Source of the DNA: Flavobacterium terrigena | GTDB lineage: Bacteria > Bacteroidota > Bacteroidia > Flavobacteriales > Flavobacteriaceae | Direction: 5' to 3' | Assembly (NCBI RefSeq): GCF_900108955.1 | Contig: NZ_FNYA01000001.1 | Location: forward strand, 1-64,000 | DNA: 64,000 nt | In this document: one piece after another, positions 7,077 through 15,509 of the stretch | How the letters are laid out: every line of letters starts with the position of its first letter | Numbering within the stretch: the stretch's first letter is position 1 | The notes under the pieces: generated by a model | Seen by the model: only the letters and a program-made list of their open reading frames with translations | Told to the model about the DNA's origin: nothing | Database searches by the model: none | Program-made: the position numbers and the translations under genes

Positions 7077-8960
7077 ATGAACCAACCACTAGATGTATTA
7101 AAAGCGCACTGGAAACACGATGCTTTTAGACCAACTCAGGAGGAAATTATCAACTCTGTTTTGTCCGGAAAAGATACTTTTGCCTTGTTGCCAACTGGTG
7201 GTGGAAAATCTATTTGTTTTCAAATCCCAGCACTTATTAAGCCTGGAATTTGTTTAGTTATTTCTCCGCTAGTCGCTTTAATGAAAGACCAAGTCGAAAA
7301 TCTAAAAATAAAAAACATAAAAGCAATTGCCTTAACGGGAGGGATTTCCTTCGAAGAAACCAATAATTTACTAGATAATTGTGCGTTTGGCGGCTATAAA
7401 TTTCTATATGTTTCACCAGAACGTTTACAACAAGATTGGGTTTTAGAAAGAATTAAAAATCTAAATGTAAATTCAGTCGCTATTGACGAAGCACATTGCA
7501 TTAGTCAATGGGGTCACGATTTTCGTCCAGCCTATTTAAAAATTGCGACGCTAAAAGAATATTTTCATGTTCCTTTTATTGCTTTAACCGCCACTGCTAC
7601 TCCACGAGTTCAAAACGATATTTGTAGTTTATTACATCTTGAAAATCCTGCGATTTTTAAAAATTCGTTTGCACGAGAAAACTTGGGTTATCACATTATT
7701 AAAACCGAAGACAAACTCGGCAAACTGAAACAAATTTTCTTAAAAAATCCAGAACCATCAATCGTTTATGTAAAAAACAGAAAGGCATGTGTAGAATTCA
7801 GTAAAACATTTAACGATTTAGGTTTTACATCAACCTATTATCACGGCGGATTATCAACGAAAGATAAAGATAAAAATATGAAACTTTGGTTGGAAGAAAA
7901 AGCACAAGTAATAGTCGCAACCAACGCTTTCGGAATGGGAATTGACAAACCGAATGTAAAAACAGTTGTCCATTTACAAATTCCAGATAATATTGAAAAC
8001 TATTACCAAGAAGCCGGAAGAGCTGGTAGAAATGGGAATAAATCGTTTGCTTTATTATTGACTCCAGAAATAAATTCAGAGAACTTAAAGAATTACTTCC
8101 TATCGAATTTACCAAATAAAGAATTTCTGCATTTGGTTTACAAAGACTTAAATAATCATTTTCAAATTGCTTATGGCGAAGGCTTTCAAGAGATTTTCTA
8201 CTTGAATTTGAATCAGTTTTGTGCGAAGTTTAATTTATCTGTAACCAAAACTTTTGCATGTTTACAATTTTTAGATCGACAAGGAATTATTACACTTAAC
8301 AACTTAATTAGCAACAAAGCGAGTTTGCAATTTTTAATTGAAAGCAGAGAAATAATTAGATATTGCAGTTTGAATGTTAAAGACGCAGCGGTTATTGAAA
8401 CTATTTTACGAAATTATACGGGTGTTTTCGAACAAGTTACGATTATCAACATAGCATTAATAGCAACAAAATCTGGTGCTTCAGAAGATAAAGTAATTAA
8501 AGTCTTGAATAAATTACATGCTCAGGAAATCATTGAATTGAAACTACAAAGCAATGACATTTCTATTTTATATAATGAACCTCGAGAAGACAGTTATACG
8601 ATAAATCGTGTCGTGAAAATTCTAGAAAATCAGAATCAGATTAAAATAGAGCAATACTCTCAAATGCTGAATTTTGTTTCAGATAATTCAACTTGTAAAT
8701 CGGTTTTAATTTCGAATTATTTCGGAGAAGAGAATGCTAAACCTTGCGGAATTTGTTCGTATTGTAATTCTAAAAATAAATCGGAACCCAAATCTGTTTT
8801 AGAAAGTATTCAAAATCTATTAAAAAAAGGCGCTTTATCTTCAAATGAAATAGAAAACACACTTACATTTTCAACAGAAGAAATTATCTTTGCCCTACAA
8901 AACTTATTAGAAAACGATGTGATTTATCTTAACGTCAATAATAAGTATCAAATTAAGTAA
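7077..8960 (+). CDS. recQ: RecQ-family ATP-dependent DNA helicase
   Basis: This is a 3'-5' superfamily 2 helicase for recombination and repair. The 627-residue protein has Walker A (LLPTGGGKS, ending at residue 45), DEAH at 137-140, and the aromatic-rich loop SQWGHDFRP just after it. Motif VI is QEAGRAGRNG. A RecQ zinc module with Cys residues in NSTCKSVLISNYF and AKPCGICSYC and a winged-helix region follow. The C-terminus resembles a further winged helix rather than a clear HRDC domain. The start is 9 bases downstream of the ATPase gene. Confidence 0.95.
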   Translation: MNQPLDVLKAHWKHDAFRPTQEEIINSVLSGKDTFALLPTGGGKSICFQIPALIKPGICLVISPLVALMKDQVENLKIKNIKAIALTGGISFEETNNLLDNCAFGGYKFLYVSPERLQQDWVLERIKNLNVNSVAIDEAHCISQWGHDFRPAYLKIATLKEYFHVPFIALTATATPRVQNDICSLLHLENPAIFKNSFARENLGYHIIKTEDKLGKLKQIFLKNPEPSIVYVKNRKACVEFSKTFNDLGFTSTYYHGGLSTKDKDKNMKLWLEEKAQVIVATNAFGMGIDKPNVKTVVHLQIPDNIENYYQEAGRAGRNGNKSFALLLTPEINSENLKNYFLSNLPNKEFLHLVYKDLNNHFQIAYGEGFQEIFYLNLNQFCAKFNLSVTKTFACLQFLDRQGIITLNNLISNKASLQFLIESREIIRYCSLNVKDAAVIETILRNYTGVFEQVTIINIALIATKSGASEDKVIKVLNKLHAQEIIELKLQSNDISILYNEPREDSYTINRVVKILENQNQIKIEQYSQMLNFVSDNSTCKSVLISNYFGEENAKPCGICSYCNSKNKSEPKSVLESIQNLLKKGALSSNEIENTLTFSTEEIIFALQNLLENDVIYLNVNNKYQIK

Positions 8961-9026
8961 AAAAATAAAAACTTAGCGTCTTAGTGTCTTCGTGGCAAAA
9001 CAAATCGCTTAGCAACATACAATAAC

Positions 9027-9974
9027 ATGGAAAAATTAAGAATCGTATTTATGGGAACACCCGACTTTGCAGTTGGTATTCTCGACACCATATATAATAG
9101 TCAATTTGAAATTGCGGCTGTTATTACAGCACCAGACAAACCAGCTGGGCGTGGACAAAAAGTTTCTGTAAGCGCAGTAAAGACTTACGCTTTAGAAAAA
9201 AACTTACCAATTTTACAACCAACTAATTTAAAAAACGAAGAGTTTTTAGCTGAATTAGCGAGTTATAATGCGAATTTACAAATTGTTGTCGCTTTTAGAA
9301 TGTTACCAGAAGTGGTTTGGAAAATGCCAAAATTAGGAACATTTAATCTTCACGCTTCTTTGTTACCTAATTATAGAGGCGCTGCTCCAATTAACTGGGC
9401 TATTATTAATGGAGAAACAGAAACAGGTGTAACTACTTTCTTTATTGATGATAAGATTGATACTGGTGCGATGATTTTAAATAAGAAAATTGCTATCGAT
9501 TCAAATGAAAATGTGGGACAACTACATGACAAGTTGATGCATTTAGGTTCTGAGACAGTCATTGAGACTTTAGAACTGATTGAAAAAGGAAATGTGACTA
9601 CTACGATACAAACAGAAAATTCAGAGTTAAAAACTGCTTATAAACTTAATAAAGACAACTGTAAAATTGATTGGACAAAATCTGGAATAGAAATTTACAA
9701 TCAAATTAGAGGTTTATGTCCTTATCCTGCAGCTTGGACATATATTAAAGATGGCGAAAACGAATGGAATGTCAAAATTTACGATTCAAAATACATTGAA
9801 GAAGCACATACCTATTCTATAGGAACAATTATTTCTGGAAAAAAAGAAATGAAGATTGCAGTTGCGAATGGATTCATACAAATAGAGAGTTTACAGTTTC
9901 CTGGAAAAAATAAAATGCAAATTCATGAACTGTTAAATGGAACGCAAATTAGCTCTGAAGCCTTTGTTAAGTGA
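9027..9974 (+). CDS. fmt: Methionyl-tRNA formyltransferase
   Basis: Fmt formylates initiator Met-tRNA with 10-formyl-THF. The 315-residue length is normal. The N-terminus RIVFMGTPDFAV begins the Rossmann-like formyltransferase domain. LHASLLPNYRGAAPINWAI contains the conserved hydrophilic catalytic stretch (Asn and His before SLLPxYRG), and DTGAM follows. The C-terminal OB-like domain begins near residue 210 (INQIRGLCPYPAAWT). It follows recQ after 66 bases that contain a CTTCGTGGCAAAAC word seen elsewhere between genes. Confidence 0.97.
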   Translation: MEKLRIVFMGTPDFAVGILDTIYNSQFEIAAVITAPDKPAGRGQKVSVSAVKTYALEKNLPILQPTNLKNEEFLAELASYNANLQIVVAFRMLPEVVWKMPKLGTFNLHASLLPNYRGAAPINWAIINGETETGVTTFFIDDKIDTGAMILNKKIAIDSNENVGQLHDKLMHLGSETVIETLELIEKGNVTTTIQTENSELKTAYKLNKDNCKIDWTKSGIEIYNQIRGLCPYPAAWTYIKDGENEWNVKIYDSKYIEEAHTYSIGTIISGKKEMKIAVANGFIQIESLQFPGKNKMQIHELLNGTQISSEAFVK

Positions 9975-10064
9975 CATTTTAACTAAAAAATAGACTTTAA
10001 AAAGGTACTTTATTAACATTTAGACTTATTTATTAACATTTTTAACGAAAATAGTAGGAAAAAC

Positions 10065-10094
10065 TTGCACAGTTCAAGGATACGTATAAATTTG
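10065..10094 (+). promoter_or_regulatory. Promoter of the HU gene
   Basis: TTG at 10065-10067, a 19-base gap and TAAATTTG at 10087-10094 fit the Bacteroidota sigma-ABfr consensus. The start codon lies 42 bases further on. Confidence 0.65.
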
Positions 10095-10136
10095 TATTAA
10101 GAAAAATATGTTTAATCAATTAAATAACTATCAATT

Positions 10137-10412
10137 ATGAACAAATCAGAATTAATCGATGCAATGGCAGCAGCTTCAGGAATTACTAAAGCAGCAGCTA
10201 AATTAGCTTTAGAGTCATTTTTAGGAAGTGTAGAAGGTACATTACAAAAAGGTGGAAGAGTTTCTTTAGTAGGTTTCGGATCATGGTCAATCTCTAAAAG
10301 AGCGGCTAGAGATGGAAGAAATCCTCAAACTGGAAAAACTATCAAAATTGCTGCTAAAAACGTAGTAAAATTTAAAGCTGGTGCTGAATTAGACGGAGCT
10401 GTAAACAAATAA
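10137..10412 (+). CDS. HU-family DNA-binding protein
   Basis: This 91-residue histone-like protein opens MNKSELIDAMAAASGITKAAA and contains the family signature VSLVGFGSWSISKRAARDGRNPQTG. That signature forms the DNA-binding beta arm with the Pro that intercalates in the minor groove. It packages and bends the nucleoid. Codon use is dominated by frequent codons, as expected for an abundant protein. It has its own promoter and a strong terminator, so it is monocistronic. Confidence 0.95.
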   Translation: MNKSELIDAMAAASGITKAAAKLALESFLGSVEGTLQKGGRVSLVGFGSWSISKRAARDGRNPQTGKTIKIAAKNVVKFKAGAELDGAVNK

Positions 10413-10430
10413 TATATATTTGATTTATTT

Positions 10431-10459
10431 AAAAGCCTCTTCTAGTAAGAGGCTTTTTT
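10431..10459 (+). terminator. Terminator of the HU gene
   Basis: AAAAGCCTCT pairs with AGAGGCTTTT over a short loop and is followed by a T run. Confidence 0.85.
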
Positions 10460-10559
10460 TATACCCAATGTAATTCTTTTGTGATAAAATTAACATTTCA
10501 CCGATTTTATTTGTTCAATAAAATTATTTTTTTTAAATTCAATTAAAATTAGTTGGCTT

Positions 10560-11120
10560 ATGATATCAATGTTACCCAAAAAAGGTTGTTTACTCGTAGC
10601 TGAACCAACAATCTCAAACGACATGTCTTTTAACAGATCTGTAATCTTGTTAACTGAACATACAAAAGATGGAAGTGTAGGTTTTATTTTAAACAAACCA
10701 CTATCCTATTCTATCAATGAATTAATTCCTGAAATTGATGCTAATTTTATGGTATACAATGGCGGACCCGTTGAACAAGACAATTTGTATTTTTTACACA
10801 ATGTACCAGAATTAATTCCGGAAAGTGTGGAAATATCTTATGGTTTGTATTGGGGTGGCGATTTTGAAACCACTAAAAATTTAATCAATGAAGGTAAAAT
10901 TTCTAAAGAGAATATTCGTTTTTTCCTTGGATATAGTGGTTGGGATACCAATCAATTAGACGAAGAATTAGAAGATAATTCTTGGATAATTGTGGAGAAT
11001 GAACTGCAAAACAAAATTATTGGCAAAAACAGCCAAAACTTTTGGAAAGAAAAATTAAACGAAATTGGTGGCGAATATATTTACTTTTCAAATTCGCCAG
11101 AAAATCCTACGCTTAATTAA
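10560..11120 (+). CDS. YqgE/AlgH family protein
   Basis: This 186-residue protein fits the YqgE/AlgH (UPF0301) family. It opens with KKGCLLVAEPTISNDMSFNRSVILL and continues GFILNKP, YNGGPVEQDNLYFLH and GYSGWDTNQLDEEL, the usual family landmarks. The biochemical role is not settled; AlgH was linked to alginate regulation in Pseudomonas. Its 3' end overlaps the tail of the convergent aminotransferase gene by 8 bases. Confidence 0.93.
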   Translation: MISMLPKKGCLLVAEPTISNDMSFNRSVILLTEHTKDGSVGFILNKPLSYSINELIPEIDANFMVYNGGPVEQDNLYFLHNVPELIPESVEISYGLYWGGDFETTKNLINEGKISKENIRFFLGYSGWDTNQLDEELEDNSWIIVENELQNKIIGKNSQNFWKEKLNEIGGEYIYFSNSPENPTLN

Positions 11121-11946
11121 TAGAGTTATTTAATAATTCTGTTATTTCTTTAGATAATTCTGAAGTAAATTCTTTTTTTCTATATTTTGTAATTGGTTGA
11201 ATTCCAGAAATTACATTCGAAATAAACAATTCATCTGCTTTTTGTAAATCAAAAGGTGAAATGCTTTTTTCAATCATTTCAATGTTTTCCATTTTATTTG
11301 CAATAGCAATAATTTGCTTGCGCATAATTCCGTTTAAACATGCATCTGAAATTGGAGGCGTAATCAATTGATTACCCATTTTCATGAATATATTGCCATT
11401 TATAGCTTCCACTACATTTTTATCATCGTTAATTAAAAGGCAGTTTTCAAACCCGTTTTCTTTTGCAAAAACACTTGCCACCACATTAATCATCTTGTTA
11501 TTGGTTTTTAATGTTGACAATAAATGTTTAGAAACATGAAAATCTTTAAACAATTCCACTTCATAATTTAAAGGTAAAACTATATATTTTTCTGAAGTTA
11601 ATCCAGTACAAGTAATAACAAACTGAACATCATTTGAAGTAGGATTATACAATCCGTCAGCATTTCTAAAAACGGCAAAACGAATTCGATTACTCACTTT
11701 ATTCGCTTGTAATTCAATTAGTTTCAGAATTTCTTCTTCCATAAATTCCATCGTAAAATTCATAGGAATTTCCATTCTACAAATTCTCATCGAAGCCATT
11801 AATCGTAAATAATGTTCTTCTAAAAATAAAATTTTAGCTCCATTTACTTTTATGGTTTCAAAAATGGCATCGCCAAAAAGAAATCCTCTATTGTTTTCGA
11901 TAGCAATATTGCTAGTGTCTTGTATGTTTCCGTTAAAATTAATCAT
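11113..11946 (-). CDS. Class IV PLP-dependent aminotransferase / aminodeoxychorismate lyase-like
   Basis: This 277-residue fold-type IV PLP enzyme opens with NRGFLFGDAIFETIKV, the class signature. The PLP lysine is probably the Lys in LLSTLKTNNKM. SNVISGIQPIT matches the C-terminal cofactor-binding loop. The family includes branched-chain and D-amino-acid aminotransferases and 4-amino-4-deoxychorismate lyase (PabC). Length and sequence suggest a PabC-like member, but specificity cannot be settled by eye. The START-like gene lies 50 bases upstream on the same strand. Confidence 0.85.
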   Translation of the reverse strand: MINFNGNIQDTSNIAIENNRGFLFGDAIFETIKVNGAKILFLEEHYLRLMASMRICRMEIPMNFTMEFMEEEILKLIELQANKVSNRIRFAVFRNADGLYNPTSNDVQFVITCTGLTSEKYIVLPLNYEVELFKDFHVSKHLLSTLKTNNKMINVVASVFAKENGFENCLLINDDKNVVEAINGNIFMKMGNQLITPPISDACLNGIMRKQIIAIANKMENIEMIEKSISPFDLQKADELFISNVISGIQPITKYRKKEFTSELSKEITELLNNSIN

Positions 11947-11996
11947 AAAAAAATGCCCTGAAATTTATTCAGGGCAAATATACTTATTTATTAAAA

Positions 11997-12389
11997 TTAA
12001 ACCGAACCAATCACGTGTTTTAAATCGGAAACTAAACTTTCCCACAATAATTTTGATTCAGGTAATTCATCTTCCTCCGAAAAGTCTACAACAATTAAAG
12101 AAACGTCATTTGTAATTTCATCAACTTGAATTTTTAATTCAAAGAAATACTCAGTTTCTTTATTATTTTCATCAAGCCATTTAAATTTTACTTTTTCTCC
12201 AGATTTTTTTGAAGCTAATTTCGCATTTTCTTCAGAATCGTCCCAAATAAAAGTATAAAATTCACCTCTTGAATTTACGTTATCCGCAAACCATTCAGAC
12301 AAACCAGACGGCGTTAAAATATATTGATATAATAATTGAGGCGAAGAATGTATGGGGAATTCTAGTTCGTACTTGATTTTTTGTTTCAT
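11997..12389 (-). CDS. START-like (SRPBCC/AHSA1-type) domain protein
   Basis: This 130-residue single-domain protein reads MKQKIKYELEFPIHSSPQLLYQYILTPSGLSEWFADNV, the typical opening of START/SRPBCC helix-grip domains. Conserved features are the LSEWFAD and FIWDDSEE stretches. I recall this as a conserved Bacteroidota protein of unknown role, possibly binding a hydrophobic ligand. Its 5' leader carries one of three copies of a structured RNA element ending 24 bases before the ATG. A TATTTTG-like -7 lies farther upstream. Confidence 0.85.
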   Translation of the reverse strand: MKQKIKYELEFPIHSSPQLLYQYILTPSGLSEWFADNVNSRGEFYTFIWDDSEENAKLASKKSGEKVKFKWLDENNKETEYFFELKIQVDEITNDVSLIVVDFSEEDELPESKLLWESLVSDLKHVIGSV

Positions 12390-12413
12390 GTGTTTAATTT
12401 TGATTTTTTAGTT

Positions 12414-12480
12414 GTGACTTATGGTATTGCATTTTTGTTTTGGGAATTTGCTTTACAAACTTTTTAATTTTGGCAACCTA
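12414..12480 (-). ncRNA. Structured 5'-leader element, copy C (before the START-like gene)
   Basis: Read on the minus strand, GTTGC (12477-12473) pairs with GCAAT (12430-12426) as the outer stem. GTTTG (12460-12456) pairs with CAAAT (12450-12446) as the inner hairpin, with loop TAAAG. TCCCA follows the hairpin and ACCATAAGTCAC (12425-12414) is the 3' tail. The same architecture occurs at 20088-20154 and 62056-62121 on the plus strand. Compared with those copies, the C-G pair inside the outer stem is replaced by T-A, a compensatory change. The element ends 24 bases before the start codon. Confidence 0.7.
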
Positions 12481-12590
12481 AATCTTTTTTATAAATTTTT
12501 CAGCAAAATATAAAAAATATTGATACCACAACTATATTTTACTGGTTTTTTTTGCACCAATTTTTTAATTGAATTTTTTATAAATATTTT

Positions 12591-12621
12591 TTTGGAAAGA
12601 AAGTATTTATTTATATATTTG
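12591..12621 (+). promoter_or_regulatory. Promoter of tRNA-Met
   Basis: TTTG (12591-12594), a 19-base gap and TATATTTG (12614-12621) match the Bacteroidota consensus exactly. The tRNA begins 33 bases after the -7 element. Confidence 0.8.
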
Positions 12622-12653
12622 CACCCGCATTGAGAGATGCAAAACTAATTAAT

Positions 12654-12727
12654 GGCGAGATAGCTCAGTCGGTTAGAGCGCAGGATTCATAACCCTGAGG
12701 TCACGGGTTCAACTCCCGTTTTCGCTA
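12654..12727 (+). tRNA. tRNA-Met (anticodon CAT)
   Basis: This 74-base cloverleaf has acceptor GGCGAGA pairing with TTTCGCT (a G-T wobble at 1-72), D stem GCTC/GAGC, anticodon loop TTCATAA, and T arm ACGGG-TTCAACT-CCCGT. The CCA end is not encoded. The anticodon is CAT. It lacks the three G-C pairs of an initiator, so it is an elongator tRNA-Met, or possibly an Ile2 tRNA read after lysidine modification. Position 31-39 is A opposite C, not a Watson-Crick pair. A consensus promoter and a terminator flank it. Confidence 0.95.
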
Positions 12728-12731
12728 CAAC

Positions 12732-12771
12732 AAAACCCTAACTTCTTATAATCAAGATGTTAGGGTTTTTT
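12732..12771 (+). terminator. Terminator of the tRNA gene
   Basis: AAAACCCTAAC and GTTAGGGTTTT pair around a 16-base loop and are followed by T residues. It also faces the end of the convergent protease gene at 12787. Confidence 0.8.
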
Positions 12772-12786
12772 AATTCAATTCATTTG

Positions 12787-14106
12787 CTAAATTTCTTCTT
12801 CTAGGAATAATTCAGCGATGAATTTTTTTCCTTTTCGTTCTACTTCAATGGTTATTGTTTCATTTGCGCTTTTTTGAAGCATTTCCATAATTTCGGTAAT
12901 TCTATAATTAATTGCCTTCTTTCCATTGATTGAAATTATTCTATCGTCTACTTTTAATCCTGCTTTATCTGCTACTGAATTTTTTCTAATGTTAGAAATT
13001 TCAATTCCTGGTTTCAGTACATATTTAAAATTTACCTTCGAATTATCATAAAGTAATTCTGTTACATTGGTTGCTCCAGTTGGTAAATCGGTCTCAATTT
13101 TTTCTTCAATAACTTCTACTCCGTTATGATGAATATTAAATCCAGCCATATTGTAATAGAATTTATTATTAAAATAACTATTTTTATCTAAATACATTAT
13201 CTGCTTATTATAATTAAAAATTACATTAAATCGTTTTAAAATTTCACCACCAACAGATCCATCGCGCTGATTTAATATATTTTTTTTAAGAAATGAAATG
13301 GTATCGGGCATAGAAATTATAGGTTCTTTAAATTCATAATCTGAAAAAATAATATTTTTAAATCGTACTCTTTTTCCATAAACATTTCCGCCAATTCCAG
13401 CTCCCAAATAATCATCTATTTGCTTTTTATTTTTGACATCTAATTCTTTTTCAAAAATCCATAAACCATCAGACAATCCGGTATCCACTAAAAGCTCTAA
13501 ATTCTCTATTTTCTTATCCTCAATATTAATAGTAACTGGAATGTAAGGTTTTTTATCTTTAAGAATGAACGGAAGTTGTTTGTAATTTATAATTTTACTT
13601 TCATACCTATTTGTCACTTTTCTGTACACCACAATTCGTTTGGTATCGTATTGAATTTCGACAATATTATCCATAAAAAAATCGGCTCCTAAAATTCCGT
13701 GAATTGGAATTCCTACAGAAGTTGTAAAGCTGTATTTATCTTCCAACATTAAAACAACATCTAATTTTTTTGAAGAAAGACTTTTAAATTCAATTTTATT
13801 GTTTTTTGAAATATAAGCATCAATAGGCTCATCCATTCCAGGACCAGTAATTTTAATTTTAGAGGTATTATTAAAGGCAATACTGTCTTTTTCTGGAAAA
13901 GCAAAAAGAATATTATAACCAGAACCTGTATCTAAAATGAGATTTAATTGTATATCATTTACTTTTGGCTGTACAATAATACTATTATTAAGTAATTGAA
14001 AAGGGATAACAATTTTATTTTTATTTTGAGAAAAATCCCAAATATTCTGAGAAAATGCATTTGTACTCAAAAATAAAAGAATGAAATATCTTAAAAACAG
14101 ATTCAT
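12787..14106 (-). CDS. Secreted aspartyl protease-like protein with PDZ domain
   Basis: The 439-residue protein begins with a Sec signal peptide (ending FSQ near residue 20). Two retropepsin-like halves follow, with LNLILDTGSGYN near residues 54-65 and LELLVDTGLSDG near 203-214. GILGADFF near 138-145 and GGEILKRF near 287-294 match the second conserved segments of each half. A PDZ domain covers about 360-430 (SVADKAGLKVDDRIISINGK). The two-domain aspartyl protease plus PDZ layout is known in Bacteroidota, but substrates are not. Both DTG triads are intact, so activity is plausible. The gene stands alone, convergent with the tRNA. Confidence 0.85.
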   Translation of the reverse strand: MNLFLRYFILLFLSTNAFSQNIWDFSQNKNKIVIPFQLLNNSIIVQPKVNDIQLNLILDTGSGYNILFAFPEKDSIAFNNTSKIKITGPGMDEPIDAYISKNNKIEFKSLSSKKLDVVLMLEDKYSFTTSVGIPIHGILGADFFMDNIVEIQYDTKRIVVYRKVTNRYESKIINYKQLPFILKDKKPYIPVTINIEDKKIENLELLVDTGLSDGLWIFEKELDVKNKKQIDDYLGAGIGGNVYGKRVRFKNIIFSDYEFKEPIISMPDTISFLKKNILNQRDGSVGGEILKRFNVIFNYNKQIMYLDKNSYFNNKFYYNMAGFNIHHNGVEVIEEKIETDLPTGATNVTELLYDNSKVNFKYVLKPGIEISNIRKNSVADKAGLKVDDRIISINGKKAINYRITEIMEMLQKSANETITIEVERKGKKFIAELFLEEEI

Positions 14107-14222
14107 AATTTATAAAGGTTTCCATAAATGTACGATTTTTATTATTTACATGTAATTTTTCACTAAATTATTATTACAAAATCCTTATTTTTTTGCACTT
14201 TTGCAAAGCAAAAATTTAAGTT

Positions 14223-15413
14223 ATGCCAAAAATTTCAAACAAAGGGATTCAAATGCCCGAATCGCCAATTAGAAAATTAGTTCCTTACGCGGAAGGAGCA
14301 AAAAAAAGAGGTACAAAAGTGTACCACTTAAACATTGGTCAACCAGATATTAAAACGCCAGAAGTGGCATTACAAGCCGTGAAAAATTTCGATATTAAAG
14401 TTTTAGAATACAGTCACAGTGCTGGTTTCGAAAGCTATAGAAATAAACTTTCTGCTTACTACAAAAATCAAGGCTTACCTGTTGATACTAAAGACATTAT
14501 TATCACTACTGGTGGTTCTGAAGCACTTATGTTTGCTTTAGGTTCTACTTTAGATAACGGTGACGAAGTTATTATACCTGAGCCGTTTTACGCAAATTAT
14601 AATGGTTTTGCTACAGCAAGTGGTGTAAAAGTCGTTCCTGTAATTTCAGGAATTGAAACTGGTTTTGCTTTGCCTCCAATGGAAGCTTTCGAAAAACTAA
14701 TTACACCAAAAACAAAAGCAATTATGATTTGTAATCCAGGAAATCCAACTGGATATTTATACTCTGAAGCGGAGATTAACAAATTAGCTGAAATTGTAAA
14801 AAAACACGATTTGTTTTTAATTGCTGATGAAGTGTATAGAGAATTTGCTTACGATGGTTTAAAACATTATTCAGTATTAAACGTACCAGGTTTAGAACAA
14901 CATGCTATTATGATTGATTCGGTTTCGAAAAGATTTAGTATGTGTGGCGCTAGAATTGGTTGTGTAGTTTCTAAAAACGAAGAATTTATGGCAACAGCTA
15001 TGAAATTCGCACAAGCACGTTTGAGCCCACCTACATACGCTCAAGTAGCGAGTGAAGCAGCTTTAGATACGCCACAAAGTTATTTTGATGAAGTAATTAC
15101 AGAATATGTAGACAGAAGAAATACTTTGGTTCAAGAAATGCAAAAAATTGAAGGTGTTACTATTGCTAACCCTAAAGGTGCTTTTTATTGTATTGCAAAA
15201 TTACCAGTAAAAAATGCAGATGATTTTGCACAATGGCTTTTAGAAGAATATGATTTCAATGGTGAAACGGTTATGGTAGCTCCGGCAGCGGGCTTCTACT
15301 CTACTCCAGGTGTTGGTTTAGACGAAATCCGTATTGCTTATGTATTGAAAAAAGAAGATTTAATTAAATCTGTAGAAATATTAAAAGAAGCTTTAAAAGT
15401 TTATAAGAATTAA
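14223..15413 (+). CDS. Class I PLP-dependent aminotransferase (aspartate aminotransferase-like)
   Basis: This 396-residue fold-type I enzyme has the landmarks of the AspC/PatA-type family. NIGQPDIKTPE lies near the N-terminus. TTGGSEALMFAL is the phosphate-binding turn, ICNPGNPTGYLY holds the conserved Asn, LIADEVYREF the Asp and Tyr, and SVSKRFSMCGARIG the PLP Lys plus the phosphate-binding Arg. It probably transaminates aspartate or another dicarboxylic or aromatic amino acid. The gene is followed by its own terminator. Exact substrate is uncertain. Confidence 0.93.
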   Translation: MPKISNKGIQMPESPIRKLVPYAEGAKKRGTKVYHLNIGQPDIKTPEVALQAVKNFDIKVLEYSHSAGFESYRNKLSAYYKNQGLPVDTKDIIITTGGSEALMFALGSTLDNGDEVIIPEPFYANYNGFATASGVKVVPVISGIETGFALPPMEAFEKLITPKTKAIMICNPGNPTGYLYSEAEINKLAEIVKKHDLFLIADEVYREFAYDGLKHYSVLNVPGLEQHAIMIDSVSKRFSMCGARIGCVVSKNEEFMATAMKFAQARLSPPTYAQVASEAALDTPQSYFDEVITEYVDRRNTLVQEMQKIEGVTIANPKGAFYCIAKLPVKNADDFAQWLLEEYDFNGETVMVAPAAGFYSTPGVGLDEIRIAYVLKKEDLIKSVEILKEALKVYKN

Positions 15414-15443
15414 AAGTTATAAAAGATAAATTAATCATAATTT

Positions 15444-15478
15444 AAAAACCGTTTTGAAATTTCAAGACGGTTTTTTTT
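15444..15478 (+). terminator. Terminator of the aminotransferase gene
   Basis: AAAAACCG with its continuation pairs with CGGTTTTT around a stem reading TTGAAATTTCAA, and an 8-T run follows. Confidence 0.8.
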
Positions 15479-15509
15479 ATATATTAGCAAATAATTTCAT
15501 TAAATCACA

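Noticed and set aside
12500-12530. Fourth leader element around TTGATACCACAAC on the plus strand
   Set aside because: It lacks the GTTTG/CAAAC hairpin in that orientation and the ACCATA tail.
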